DNA from: Acidobacteriota bacterium
GTDB taxonomy: Bacteria > Acidobacteriota > Terriglobia > Terriglobales > Acidobacteriaceae
Reading direction: 5' to 3'
Length of the DNA: 64,000 nucleotides
Assembly: GCA_028876395.1 (NCBI GenBank)
Contig: JAGWRX010000024.1
Coordinates: 1 to 64,000, forward strand
Below, in pieces: positions 46,646 through 57,259 of the stretch. Every line of letters starts with the position of its first letter. Position 1 is the first letter of the stretch. Below the pieces are notes generated by a model. That model made no database searches, was not told the origin of the DNA, and saw only the letters and a list, made by a program, of their open reading frames with translations. A program made the translations under genes and the position numbers.

Positions 46646-49177
46646 ATGCGCAAACTTCCCTTTCTGGCTCTGCTGCTTGCTTCCATCGCCGCCCTTGCGC
46701 AAGTCCCCAAGGCAGCCCCTGACTCGGCCGCGCTGCCGACCATTCGCGCCAAGACAGCGCAGATGAAGCGCCTCGACGGATTTCTTCCGATCGATTGGGA
46801 CGCCCGAAGCGGGAGACTCTACATCGAGATTCCGCGCCTCGGTCCCGATGGCAGCAGTTCAGACATGCTCTACGTCAACTCTCTGCCCTACGGCACGGGC
46901 TCGAACGACCTGGGCCTCGACCGCGGCCAGGTTTCAGAAGGCCGCATCGTGCGCTTCATGCGCAGCGGACCCAAGGTGCTGCTCGTCGAGCGCAACATGG
47001 CTTTTCGCGCTTCGAGCACCGACCCCGACGAGCAGCTCGCTGTCACGCAGTCTTTCCCCGAGTCTGTTCTGTGGGGTTTTACCGTGGCAGCCGAGTCTCC
47101 GCAAGGCGCCGTGCTCCTCGACGCCACTGACTTCTTTCTGCACGACGCGCACGGCGTCTCCGACACGCTGACCCGGCTGAAGCAGGGCGCCTACAAGGTC
47201 GACGCCACCCGCTCCGCCATTGCCCTCGACGATACCAAAGTCTTCCCGAAGAACACGGAGGTGGAAGCCGAGCTTACGTTCACGACCGACGGCCCGGCGG
47301 AGGGGGACTTCGTCAACGACGTCACGCCCGATCCGCACGCCATGACCGTTCGTGAGCGCACTTCCTTCATTGAGCTGCCGCCGCCCGGCTTCAAGCCGCG
47401 ACGCTTCAACCCCCGCGCCGGCTATTTTCCCGGCGGCTATCGCGACTACACGGCGCCCCTCGGCGAACCTCTCGATCAGCTCTTCATCCTGCGCCATCGC
47501 CTTCAAAAAAAGTATCCCAACTGTGCCTCCGCCTGCGAAGCCGTCACGCCCATTCAGTACTACGTGGATCGCGGTGCGCCGGAGCCCGTCCGCACCGCCC
47601 TGCTGGAAGGGGCGCGCTGGTGGGATCAGGCCTTCCAGGCTGCCGGGTGGGCCAAAGGAACCTTTCGCGTGGACCTGCTGCCCGCCGGCGCGGACCCCAT
47701 GGACGTGCGCTACAACATCATCCAGTGGGTCCACCGCTACACGCGCGGCTGGAGCTACGGCGAGGCGGTCGCCGATCCGCGCACGGGCGAGATCATCAAA
47801 GGCAATGTCACGCTCGGCTCCCTGCGCGCGCGCCAGGACTTCATGATCGCGGAGGCGCTCTTGTCTCCCTACGGCAACGACGCCTCTGCGCCGGACAAGA
47901 AGAAGGAAGCAGCGGACTCGGACGGCACCCCGATGCTCGAGATGGTGCTGGCGCGCATTCGCCAGCTGGCCGCGCATGAGACCGGCCACACGCTGGGCCT
48001 GGCGCACAACTTTGCCGCTTCGACCATCTCGCAGGGCGACAGCGTGATGGATTATCCCCACCCCTACGTCACGCTCGACACCAATGGCCGCGTCGATCTC
48101 TCGCACGCTTATACCGTGAACATCGGCGCCTGGGACAAGGTGGCCATCGATTACGGCTACCGCCAGTTCGCTCCCCACATGTCTGCTGAATCCGAAAAGG
48201 CGGCGCTGAACAAGATCCTCACCGATGCGGATCGCGCCGGCCAGGTCTTCATTACGGATGAAGACGCCCGCCCAATGGGCTCCGCGCACCCGCGGGCGCA
48301 TCTGTGGGATAACGGCCCCGATCCCGCAGCTGAACTCGATCGGGTTCTGGCCGTGCGCGCAGCCGCGCTGAAGAACTTCGGCGAGGACGCAATCAAGCCC
48401 GGCACTCCGATGGCCCAGCTCGAACAGACCCTGGTGCCGCTCTATCTCTATCACCGCTACCAGACCGAAGCCGCCATCAAGGAGATCGGCGGCCTGGATT
48501 ACCGCTACAACCTGCGCGGCGACGGGCTTCCGAGCCCTTCCGTCGTCGATCCAGCGGAGCAGCGCAAGGCGCTCGCTGCCGTCCTCAAGACGCTGACTCC
48601 GGAGACGCTTACGCTGCCCGAGCCGCTGCTGCGCCTGCTGCCGCCTGTTCCACCCGGCTACCCGCGCACCCGGGAGTCCTTCCCATCGCACACGGGTCTC
48701 ACCTTTGATCCGGTTGCCGCCGCTGAATCCGCGGCCGACCTCACGCTTTCCGCGCTCCTCGACCCGGCCCGCGCCAGCCGCCTCATCGAGTACCACATGC
48801 GCGTGCCGGCCTCGCTTGCGCTCCGCAGCGTTCTTGAGGCGGTCTCCTCCACCGTTGCCGAGCGGCCGGAATCCGGTCACAGCATGTCCTCTGAAGTTGA
48901 GCGCGCCGTTGAATTCCGCGCCCTCGAAGCCATGCTCTCCCTCGCCGTGAATCCGGCCGCGTCCAGCCAGGCTCGCGCCATCACCCGCGCGCACATCACC
49001 GGCCTTCTCAAGCACCTGACCTCGACGCCGGCGCCGCCGGACTCCGCTGAGGCAATCCATCGCGCCGCGCTCATTGACCGCATCAAGAGGTTCGAGGATG
49101 ACCCGGCCCGGTTCGTACCCGCTCCACCCGTCAAAGCGCCTGCGGGTATGCCGATAGGCGATGATGAGGACTTTTAA
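46646..49177 (+). CDS. Zinc-dependent metzincin-like peptidase (DUF5117/DUF5118-type), secreted
   Basis: RQLAAHETGHTLGLAHNFAAS (HExxHxxGxxH), Met-turn SVMDYPHPY; signal peptide MRKLPFLALLLASIAALAQ. Confidence 0.88.
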   Translation: MRKLPFLALLLASIAALAQVPKAAPDSAALPTIRAKTAQMKRLDGFLPIDWDARSGRLYIEIPRLGPDGSSSDMLYVNSLPYGTGSNDLGLDRGQVSEGRIVRFMRSGPKVLLVERNMAFRASSTDPDEQLAVTQSFPESVLWGFTVAAESPQGAVLLDATDFFLHDAHGVSDTLTRLKQGAYKVDATRSAIALDDTKVFPKNTEVEAELTFTTDGPAEGDFVNDVTPDPHAMTVRERTSFIELPPPGFKPRRFNPRAGYFPGGYRDYTAPLGEPLDQLFILRHRLQKKYPNCASACEAVTPIQYYVDRGAPEPVRTALLEGARWWDQAFQAAGWAKGTFRVDLLPAGADPMDVRYNIIQWVHRYTRGWSYGEAVADPRTGEIIKGNVTLGSLRARQDFMIAEALLSPYGNDASAPDKKKEAADSDGTPMLEMVLARIRQLAAHETGHTLGLAHNFAASTISQGDSVMDYPHPYVTLDTNGRVDLSHAYTVNIGAWDKVAIDYGYRQFAPHMSAESEKAALNKILTDADRAGQVFITDEDARPMGSAHPRAHLWDNGPDPAAELDRVLAVRAAALKNFGEDAIKPGTPMAQLEQTLVPLYLYHRYQTEAAIKEIGGLDYRYNLRGDGLPSPSVVDPAEQRKALAAVLKTLTPETLTLPEPLLRLLPPVPPGYPRTRESFPSHTGLTFDPVAAAESAADLTLSALLDPARASRLIEYHMRVPASLALRSVLEAVSSTVAERPESGHSMSSEVERAVEFRALEAMLSLAVNPAASSQARAITRAHITGLLKHLTSTPAPPDSAEAIHRAALIDRIKRFEDDPARFVPAPPVKAPAGMPIGDDEDF

Positions 49178-49395
49178 CAACCGCGGGGCCCATGCCTGGG
49201 CGGGAGCGGGTTCAAGTCAGGGACTGCCACTTTGAATTCGAATCATAAATAAGTTCCTTTTCGAATACCGATCTCGTATGCTAAGGTTCTTTGCGCCCGG
49301 AAATGAGCATTCCCGACGCCCTCGACAGGGTCAATCAAAGTCCGGAATTCAACCCCCGGGGAGCATCCGCAATGGGTTGCCAAAGAGGAGACGCA

Positions 49396-52300
49396 ATGAG
49401 ACGTTCTGCCATGACACTGATGATGGCCTGCATGATGATCGCCGGCATGGGTGACGCACGGGCACAGCAGCAACCCGATGCGCTCAAGAGCGGCTTTGAG
49501 AATCCTCCGGCCAGCGCGCGTCCCAGGGTGTGGTGGCACTGGATGAACGGCAATATCACCAAGGAAGGCATCAAGCTGGATGAGGAGTGGATGCATCGGG
49601 CCGGTCTGGGCGGCTTCCAGAATTTCGATGCCGCGATGTCTACGCCGCAGGTGGTGGAGAAGCGTCTGGCCTACATGACGCCCGAATGGAAAGACGCGTT
49701 CAAGTACGCGACGACGCTGGCCGATCAGCTTGGGTTTGAAGAGGCGATAGCCGGCTCGCCGGGCTGGAGCGAGACGGGCGGTCCCTGGGTTCCGGCTTCC
49801 GAGGCAATGAAGAAGTATGTATGGAGCGAGACGCGCGTAGAGGGCGGCAGGCCCTTCACGGGCGCGCTGGCTCACCCGCCCTCGAACACGGGCGCATTTC
49901 AGAATCTTCTGGTTGAAGATGTTGGCGGCGCTCTGGGCACCCCGTTCGCCGCGCCTCAGTTTTATGCAGACAGCGAAGTGGTCGCGTTCCGCGTCCCGGC
50001 CAGCGAAGTCGCCGCCGATGCCGAGCAGGCAAAGATTACCGCCAGCAGCGGAACCATCGACCCTGCGCTGCTGAGCGATGGCGACCTGGTGAAGCATGTC
50101 GCCTTTCCGAAGGCTGCAATGGGCGAGAAGGCCTGGATTCAGTATGAATATCCCCAGCCGAAGACCATTCGCGGCATCACGATTGTTGCGGGCGTCAAGG
50201 GACCGTTCGACGCTTTTCTGCCTCCCGGCGGCGACAGCGGGCAGGCGCTGGAGGCCAGCGACGACGGGCAAAGCTACCATGTCGTCGCTGCGATTCCGAA
50301 GGGCGGCTCGACAGAGCACACCATTTCGTTTGCGCCTGTTACGGCAAAGTATTTTCGTGTGACGTTCAAGACCATGCCGGCACCGCCGAGTCCCTTCGGC
50401 GACGACCCCACCATGGCTGCGCTGATTCCCAAGCCATCCAGCGACGTGCTGGTGTCCGAGCTTGTGCTGCATCCGGGGGCGCGCGTCAACCGCTTTGAAG
50501 AGAAGGCAGCCTTCAACCAGATGCGCGATTTGTATGAATTTGCCACGCCGGAGTTCGATTCCGCCGACGTCATCCAAAAGAACGACGTGGTGGATTTGAC
50601 CGGCAGGATGCGCCCCGACGGCACGCTGGACTGGACGCCGCCGGCGGGCAACTGGGTGGTGCTGCGGTTTGGCTATTCGCTGCTCGGAATCGCCAATCAC
50701 CCGGCCACCAAGGAAGCCACCGGGCTTGAAGTGGACAAGCTGAATGCGGGTTACGTGAAGCACTACATGGATCGCTACCTGGACAGCTACAAGGAGACGG
50801 TGGGCGCGGACATGATGGGCAAACGCGGCATCAAGTACGTGGTCACCGACAGCTGGGAGGCCGGCGCGCAGAACTGGACCGACGATATGATCGCCCAGTT
50901 CAAGAAGCGGCGCGGCTACGATCCTTCTCCGTGGCTGCCGGTTCTTGCCGGCCGCGTGGTTGAAAGCGCGCAGGCCAGCGACCAGTTCCTGTGGGACCTG
51001 CGCAAGACCATCGCCGACCTGACCGCGGATGAGCACTATGGCCAGGTTCAGGCGTCGCTGAAGGAGCGGGGCATGGGCCACTACGGCGAGTCGCACGAGG
51101 ACGGGCGCGCCTTTATCGCCGATGGCATGGAGGTGAAGAAGCTGGACGACATCCCGATGAGCGCGATGTGGGTCCAGATGCCGGGCGTGAACAAGCCCAC
51201 CTTTGGCTACAACGCGGATGATCGCGAATCAGCTTCCGTGGCGCACATCTATGGGCAGAATCTCGCCGCGGCGGAGTCGATGACCTCCTGCACTCCGGCC
51301 GCGGCCTGGGCCTGGTCCCCGTCAACGCTCAAGCCGACCGCGGACCAGGAGTTCCTGAACGGCATCAACCGGTTTGTCATTCACGAGTCAGCCCACCAGC
51401 CATTGATCGACAAAGTTCCCGGGCTGACTCTGGGGCCGTGCGGGCAATGGTTCAACCGCAACGAAACCTGGGCAGACCAGGCAAACGTGTGGATCAGCTA
51501 CCTTGCCCGCAACTCGTTTCTTCTCCAACAGGGCCGCTTTGTCGCGGATGTCATTTACTTCTACGGCGAGGATTCAAACATCACGGCGATCTTTGCCGGC
51601 AAGGCGCCCGACGTGCCCGCAGGGTACAACTTCGACTACATCAACGCCGATGGCCTGATCCACGAACTGGGTGCGGCGGATGGACGGGTCACGACCAGAA
51701 GCGGCATGAGCTACCGCGTGCTGGCGCTGGACCCGTACAGCAGGCACATGTCGCTCCCGGTGCTTCAAGCGCTCTACAAGCTTGTGCAGCAGGGCGCGGT
51801 GGTCGCCGGCGAGAAGCCGACCGACACGCCGAGCCTGGCGGACAACCAGGCTGAATTCAAAAAGCTGAATGACGAGTTGTTCGGCAACGGAACCGGCATG
51901 CATACCGTCGGCAAGGGAAAGGTCTACGCGGGACAGAACGCCGATGCCGTCCTGAAGGCGTTGGACGTGGCTCCGGACTTCGACTACTGCAAGCCGGAGA
52001 GCGATTCGCATATTCTGTTTGTGCATCGCAGGCTGGCGGACGCAGACATTTATTTCGTAGACAACCGCGGCGACCATGACGCAACGGTCGAGGCAAGCTT
52101 CCGGGTTGCAGGAAAGGCCCCTGACCTGTGGTATTCCGAAACCGGCAAGATCGAGCCGGCCTCTTACAGCATCGCGGGCGGGCGCACAACGGTGCCATTG
52201 CACCTGGAGCCGTGGGGCACGGTGTTTGTGGTGTTTCGCGCGCCAGCAAAGGCGATGTCGCGTACATTGCCCCGGCCGGTCGAGACGCAACTGGCAACTC

Positions 52301-52779
52301 TGGATGGACCATGGAATGTGAGTTTCCAGCCGGGCCGCGGCGCGCCGCCATCCATCACCCTGGACAAGCTGATTTCCTGGAACGACAGCGACGACAAGGG
52401 AGTGAAGTACTTCTCCGGGGCAGGAACCTATACCAGGACGATTCAGGCTTCGGCCGACTGGTTCAGGCATGGCGCAGCTCTCTGGATTGACCTGGGCGAC
52501 GTCAAGAATCTGGCGGAGGTGACGGTGAACGGAAAAGACCTCGGCGTTGTGTGGCATGCACCCTACCGGGTCAATGTGACCGGGGTCCTGAAACCCGGAC
52601 CGAATGAGGTCTCAATCAAGGTGATCAATGCCTGGGTCAACCGGCTGATTGGCGACCAGCAGCCGGACACTGCGACGAAGTACACCTTTGCCCCTTCAAA
52701 GCCGTACAACGCGAATGCGCCACTGCTTCCTTCGGGCCTGCTCGGACCGGTCAATCTTTACTCCGTTGCGGCAAAATGA
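49396..52779 (+). CDS. GH106-like (alpha-L-rhamnosidase family) glycosyl hydrolase, secreted
   Basis: PRVWWHWMNGNITKEGIKLDEEWMHRAGLGGFQNFDAAM, TDSWEAGAQNWTDDMIAQFKKRRGYDPSPWLPVLAGRVV, YGESHEDGRAFIADGMEVKKLDDIPMSAMW. Confidence 0.82.
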   Translation: MRRSAMTLMMACMMIAGMGDARAQQQPDALKSGFENPPASARPRVWWHWMNGNITKEGIKLDEEWMHRAGLGGFQNFDAAMSTPQVVEKRLAYMTPEWKDAFKYATTLADQLGFEEAIAGSPGWSETGGPWVPASEAMKKYVWSETRVEGGRPFTGALAHPPSNTGAFQNLLVEDVGGALGTPFAAPQFYADSEVVAFRVPASEVAADAEQAKITASSGTIDPALLSDGDLVKHVAFPKAAMGEKAWIQYEYPQPKTIRGITIVAGVKGPFDAFLPPGGDSGQALEASDDGQSYHVVAAIPKGGSTEHTISFAPVTAKYFRVTFKTMPAPPSPFGDDPTMAALIPKPSSDVLVSELVLHPGARVNRFEEKAAFNQMRDLYEFATPEFDSADVIQKNDVVDLTGRMRPDGTLDWTPPAGNWVVLRFGYSLLGIANHPATKEATGLEVDKLNAGYVKHYMDRYLDSYKETVGADMMGKRGIKYVVTDSWEAGAQNWTDDMIAQFKKRRGYDPSPWLPVLAGRVVESAQASDQFLWDLRKTIADLTADEHYGQVQASLKERGMGHYGESHEDGRAFIADGMEVKKLDDIPMSAMWVQMPGVNKPTFGYNADDRESASVAHIYGQNLAAAESMTSCTPAAAWAWSPSTLKPTADQEFLNGINRFVIHESAHQPLIDKVPGLTLGPCGQWFNRNETWADQANVWISYLARNSFLLQQGRFVADVIYFYGEDSNITAIFAGKAPDVPAGYNFDYINADGLIHELGAADGRVTTRSGMSYRVLALDPYSRHMSLPVLQALYKLVQQGAVVAGEKPTDTPSLADNQAEFKKLNDELFGNGTGMHTVGKGKVYAGQNADAVLKALDVAPDFDYCKPESDSHILFVHRRLADADIYFVDNRGDHDATVEASFRVAGKAPDLWYSETGKIEPASYSIAGGRTTVPLHLEPWGTVFVVFRAPAKAMSRTLPRPVETQLATLDGPWNVSFQPGRGAPPSITLDKLISWNDSDDKGVKYFSGAGTYTRTIQASADWFRHGAALWIDLGDVKNLAEVTVNGKDLGVVWHAPYRVNVTGVLKPGPNEVSIKVINAWVNRLIGDQQPDTATKYTFAPSKPYNANAPLLPSGLLGPVNLYSVAAK

Positions 52780-52825
52780 CGGAGCATGGAGGCGCTCGGC
52801 AGTCGGCCACGGAGCGTTCAAACTG

Positions 52826-53100
52826 TTAGCCCGAATACGGGGTTCGGCAAAAAGGAAGCTCCGGACCGTTGCTGTCCGCAATCGTTGCGGTGGCAAGGTG
52901 GCCAAATGGTGAGGCGGGGAGGTCGATGCCGGGACGGAAGACCCGAAGGAGGGCGCCATCGCTGGAGTAGACAAACAACCCGCCCGGGCCGCGATGCCGC
53001 GATCCGCTCCGCGCAAGGCGCGCTCAGCCCGCCACGCGATCACCGCTCCCAGAGACAACAACGCACCTGTGATGCCCAGAACCGCTGCGGTCCGTCGCAA
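52826..53100 (-). pseudogene. Possible frameshifted/truncated remnant of a membrane-anchored protein
   Basis: Frame 1 MRRTAAVLGITGALLSLGAVIAWRAERALRGADRGIA; a shifted frame continues GPGGLFVYSSDGALLRVFRPGIDLPASPFGHLATATIADSNGP then stop. Neither frame alone looks like a complete protein. Confidence 0.3.
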
Positions 53101-53295
53101 TCAGGTCATTCGGCGCGGTCGCCCTTCGCGGCCCCGCGGTGTGATTCGAGTTCCGGGTTCATCACCCGCAAGCGTGCAATGCGGGTTGCGGGTCAATGTT
53201 GACTACTTCATAACTACCGCGTCAGCAATCAGCAACAGTGCCTGGCGTCGATTCGCCTGCAAACTGCAACAGACCTTCTGCTGCCCGCATGGTGT

Positions 53296-55953
53296 TCATT
53301 TGGGCTGTTCCGGCCGCCAGTTCAGAATTACGCTCAGGGACGAGGCGTCGGCGGCATTCTCGCTGATAATCAGGAACCGGTTGCCGTCGGGGGAAATATC
53401 CCAGCTCATCGGCCCGGTGCGAATTCCGGTATCCACCATCTGCGTGTTGAACAGAGCGAGCGGTGTGCCCGATTGAAAGACAGGGCTGGTGGTCACCTTG
53501 ACCTCCGTCATTTTCCAGTCCTCGGAGATATAGAACAGCGCTTTGCCGTCCCGCCGCCAGCGCGGCATGACGCCCCCGCCCCTGGACACCATCCATTTAC
53601 CACTGTTCGCGGCGGGCGGGAACGGAATCACATAGATTTCGCTCAGGCCAGACTCGTTCGAGGTGTACGCGACCCAGTGCCCGTCGGGAGAAAATTGTCC
53701 CTGGTCTTCGTTCCCCTTCGTATGTGCCAGAACCAGCGGATGTGAGTCAGATTCCACGGGTTTGACCGGCAGAGCGAACAAATCTGCCCCGGTGCCGGGA
53801 TCGATTTGCGCATAGAGGATGTACTTTCCATCCGGCGACCAGCTCTTGGGAACAGCCAGGGTATGATTTGTCCGCAACAGCATCTCTTCAGCCCCAGCTC
53901 CGTCGGCGCGCTTCCGGCAAATGCCGGCTCCGTTGTTGTACGCCAGGTACCGGCCGTCGGGCGACCAGATGGGATTCGAGCCCCCAAGCGGCCCAAAGGC
54001 GATTCGCGTGGCCACTCCCTGTCCGAATTCGAGCACCGTTGTTTTGCCGTCAGGATCCCCCACGAGCTGCTTTCCATCCGGTGAAATCATGACGGAGCCG
54101 CCCGCATGTCCCAGGGTGCCCAAATCTCCGCCTTGACGGTCCCTCCAAACGTACTGCCTGTTGGTTGGCAGGCCAGAGACGTACGCCAGCACTCCGTGTT
54201 TGGATGCGGTGGCCAACCAGCGCCCGTTGATGCCCATCGCAATGCCTTGCGCCACAGGGAATGGGTCGCCTGCCGCTTGAAGCCGTTTCATATTGAAGGG
54301 CAACGCCATCAGAGCGCCGGCGCGTGTGAACAAGATTGCTCCGACGCTGCTGCCGGAGGGTGGATCAACAATTTCGGCATTGGAAACATCGGGCAGGATG
54401 CGCGTTGTCTGCGGGCTGTCCATGGAACTCAACCAGATTCCGTCTTGCGCCGGGTCCCCCCAAATGTTGCGTGTGGCCACAAAGTGGCGCCCGTCGGGCA
54501 GGAAAACGGGGAAGGTCTCGGTGACGGCGCGATGCCCGGAAAGATCCGTGACCGCGCCACCCGCGTCAGACACTCTCTGCACCCTCCACAGGCCGCCAAG
54601 TAAAATGTCGCCGTTGCGATTCCACGTTCCGCCCAGCACTCCGAGCGCGTCGCAAAGCGTTTGCACCGGCCCGCCTTCACGATCAATCTTCTTCAACTGG
54701 GCATCTGCAAAGAATGCGATGGACCGGTTGTCAGGCGACCAGAATGGATCTACGGCGTTATCCGTGCCGGCCAGCGGCGTTGCTTCGAGCGCATCGAGCG
54801 GCCGAACCCAGATCTGCTGCTTTCCATCCTTGACCAGGACCATGGCAATGGCGCGCCCGTCCGGAGAAACCGCGAGGGCGTGGACGCGCGTCTTCTCGGG
54901 CAGCAAGACGTTCACCCGCGTGGTTGGCTGCGAAGCGGGCTGTTGGCGAAAATAGACGACGGTCAACACCACCAGAAGAAGCGTGACGAGTCCCAGCGCG
55001 CCGGCGAGCATGGCGCTGCGGGAACGTGGCGAAGCGGCAGCGGGAGCATGTGCAATCGACTCCAACTCCCATTTCAGGTCGCGCGCGCATTGCCAGCGTT
55101 CATCCGGGTCGGTCTCCAGGCACCGCTTCACGACGCGGTGGAGGGCCGGTGGCAATTCTTCAGGAGACTTCGAACGCTTGCCGGTCGCCATCTCTGTCAG
55201 AATCAGGCCCAGGGCGTAGATATCCGAGCGTACATCCGCCTCTTTTCCCTCCAATCGCTCCGGAGCCATGTATGCAGGAGTGCCCATCACCCCTCCTGCG
55301 ACGGTAAGGGACGGATCTACCGCCGATTTGGCCAGTCCGAAGTCCAGCACCTTGATCCCGGATTTGGTGAGCATAATGTTGCCGGGTTTCAGATCGCGGT
55401 GAACGATACCCTTGGCGTGGGCCACCGCCAGAGCCTCCGCGATCTGTGCTCCATATCGGATGATCTGGTCGATCGGCAATTTGCCGCGCTTCAGGCGCGC
55501 ACTCAGCGTTTCGCCTTCAATCAGCTCCATTACAAGGTAGTTGGGACCCACGTCATAGAGCGTGCAAACGTTCGGATGATTGATCGCTGCGATGGAACGC
55601 GACTCCTGCTCGAAGCGGCCGCTGAATTCTTCTTTGCAGATTTTGATCGCAACCGGGCGGTTCAGGCGCGTGTCTGTGGCGCGGAAGACCTTGCCCATGC
55701 CGCCTTGGCCCAGCGTCGCCTCGATCCTGTACGGGCCCAGCTGGGATCCGGGCGTAATCGGCGTGTCCTCGAGTCCCGTGAGCAGGTCCGTGGCGCGCTG
55801 ATCGAGCAGCTTGCGGCCGCTCTCCGAGTTGTGCAACAGCAGCTTTTCGACCTCTCTGCGCATCTCGGGGTCGACGCCGTCCAGAACCGCAACGCCGTGC
55901 TCACACGCGGCGTGGTAGAGCTCCTCGATCTGCCGCCAGCGCTGCGAAGACAA
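53296..55953 (-). CDS. Serine/threonine protein kinase with C-terminal TolB/PD40-like beta-propeller
   Basis: LGQGGMGKVFRATDTRLNRPVAIKI, GIVHRDLKPGNIMLTKSGIKVLDFGLAKS, APERLEGKEADVRSDIYALG; then repeated SPDG.. units. Confidence 0.93.
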   Translation of the reverse strand: MSSQRWRQIEELYHAACEHGVAVLDGVDPEMRREVEKLLLHNSESGRKLLDQRATDLLTGLEDTPITPGSQLGPYRIEATLGQGGMGKVFRATDTRLNRPVAIKICKEEFSGRFEQESRSIAAINHPNVCTLYDVGPNYLVMELIEGETLSARLKRGKLPIDQIIRYGAQIAEALAVAHAKGIVHRDLKPGNIMLTKSGIKVLDFGLAKSAVDPSLTVAGGVMGTPAYMAPERLEGKEADVRSDIYALGLILTEMATGKRSKSPEELPPALHRVVKRCLETDPDERWQCARDLKWELESIAHAPAAASPRSRSAMLAGALGLVTLLLVVLTVVYFRQQPASQPTTRVNVLLPEKTRVHALAVSPDGRAIAMVLVKDGKQQIWVRPLDALEATPLAGTDNAVDPFWSPDNRSIAFFADAQLKKIDREGGPVQTLCDALGVLGGTWNRNGDILLGGLWRVQRVSDAGGAVTDLSGHRAVTETFPVFLPDGRHFVATRNIWGDPAQDGIWLSSMDSPQTTRILPDVSNAEIVDPPSGSSVGAILFTRAGALMALPFNMKRLQAAGDPFPVAQGIAMGINGRWLATASKHGVLAYVSGLPTNRQYVWRDRQGGDLGTLGHAGGSVMISPDGKQLVGDPDGKTTVLEFGQGVATRIAFGPLGGSNPIWSPDGRYLAYNNGAGICRKRADGAGAEEMLLRTNHTLAVPKSWSPDGKYILYAQIDPGTGADLFALPVKPVESDSHPLVLAHTKGNEDQGQFSPDGHWVAYTSNESGLSEIYVIPFPPAANSGKWMVSRGGGVMPRWRRDGKALFYISEDWKMTEVKVTTSPVFQSGTPLALFNTQMVDTGIRTGPMSWDISPDGNRFLIISENAADASSLSVILNWRPEQPK

Positions 55954-56071
55954 GGATTACCTCACTGGGGAAGCATGGTGGATGGTATTATGACGCAGAC
56001 GGCGAGGCAATGTACACGGCCTTGTCGCCCCTCCTCAACCTGTGCCGGAGATCAGCCGGGAGGTCTGCACG

Positions 56072-56665
56072 TTGTCCGATCAGCCCCAAACGAGTTCCAG
56101 AGACGAGCAGGCATCGGAAACCACCCAGCTTCTTCGCGCGTGGGCCGACGGCGACCAGGCCGCGCTGGACCGGCTGACACCGCATGTCTATCGCACGCTG
56201 CGGCGCATTGCCGGACGCCAGTTGCAGGACGAACGTCCCGGACAAACTCTGCAGGCCACTGCCCTGGTCCACGAAGCCTACCTGGAACTGATCGACGTCA
56301 CGAACGTGAATTGGCAGCACAGGGCGCATTTCTTTGCCGTTTCGGCGCAGATCATGCGGCACATCCTGCTCGACCGCGCAAGACGGCGCGTGGCAGCCAA
56401 ACGAGGCGGAGCCGCGGAGCGGGTAAATCTCGATGAGCTGCCCGACCTCGGCGGAAGCCGGGCACAGGAACTGATCGCTCTTGAAGATGCACTGAATGCA
56501 CTGGCCGCGATCGATGCGCGCAAGGCCCGCGTCGTGGAAATGCGCTTTTTCGGCGGGCTCAGTGTGGAAGAAACTGCTGCCGTTCTGGCCATCTCCCCGG
56601 AAACGGTCATGCGCGATTGGAAGTTCTCGCGATCCTGGCTCCATGCGGAACTCAGCAAGAGCTAA
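56072..56665 (+). CDS. ECF-type RNA polymerase sigma factor (Acidobacteria/Planctomycetes-type)
   Basis: LLRAWADGDQAALDRLTPHVYRTLRRIAGRQLQDERPGQTLQATALVHEAYLELID...RHILLDRARRRVAAKRGG...RVVEMRFFGGLSVEETAAVLAISPETVMRDWKFSRSWL; TTG at 56072 preceded by GGGAGG; GTG 56042 is the alternative. Confidence 0.88.
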   Translation: MSDQPQTSSRDEQASETTQLLRAWADGDQAALDRLTPHVYRTLRRIAGRQLQDERPGQTLQATALVHEAYLELIDVTNVNWQHRAHFFAVSAQIMRHILLDRARRRVAAKRGGAAERVNLDELPDLGGSRAQELIALEDALNALAAIDARKARVVEMRFFGGLSVEETAAVLAISPETVMRDWKFSRSWLHAELSKS

Positions 56666-56791
56666 AAAGCGCTCAATCAAAAATTAAATTTTCAGCTCAT
56701 GCCAGTTTCTCCCTCCGAATCGCGCCTATGAGATTGAAGGCGGTCAAATACCCCGTTCACCGCCCAATTTCAAAGCGAAAAGGAGATCGAC

Positions 56792-57259
56792 ATGAAAAAT
56801 CTGTTGCGGATCTGCACCATGCTGGCGTTGGGCCTTGCAGCTTCTCAGACGATGTTGCAGGCGCAGGAGGGAAGCGGCCTCCTGGGTGTTTGGAACGTAA
56901 GCGTCACCGTGGTGAATTGCCAGAGCGGCGCGCCCATCAGGACCGTGCATTCCCTGCAGATGTTTGGGCTGAACGGCATCTTTACAGAGACTGCCAATAC
57001 GGCATTGCGAGGAATCAGCGAAGGCGTCTGGAGCAATCAGGGCGGGCAGACCTACGTGGCCCTCTACTGGTTCTACCGCTATAACCCTGATGGATCGTTT
57101 GCCTCGCTTGCCAAGGCTACGAACACGGTCATGCTGGGCGATAACGGCCAATTCGAGGCTACGGGCCTTATACAGGATTTCAACGCGAGCGGTGAGCTCA
57201 TCTCGGTGGGCTGCGTCACCCAGACCGCCTCTCGCCTGGTCAGTCCGGCGCAGCCATAG
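56792..57259 (+). CDS. Small secreted protein of unknown function
   Basis: Signal peptide MKNLLRICTMLALGLAASQTMLQAQ; ribosome-binding site AAAAGGAG; compact ~130 aa mature region. Confidence 0.7.
   Translation: MKNLLRICTMLALGLAASQTMLQAQEGSGLLGVWNVSVTVVNCQSGAPIRTVHSLQMFGLNGIFTETANTALRGISEGVWSNQGGQTYVALYWFYRYNPDGSFASLAKATNTVMLGDNGQFEATGLIQDFNASGELISVGCVTQTASRLVSPAQP

Noticed and set aside
46934-49180. 748-aa minus-strand ORF opposite the metzincin-like peptidase
   Set aside because: Antisense shadow; the plus strand has signal peptide and HExxHxxGxxH motif.
49195-49235. tRNA T-loop-like GGGTTCAAGTC
   Set aside because: Flanking bases do not form a T-stem and no acceptor or anticodon arms could be found.
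49243-51096. 617-aa minus-strand ORF opposite the GH106-like gene
   Set aside because: Antisense shadow ORF with no recognisable domain.
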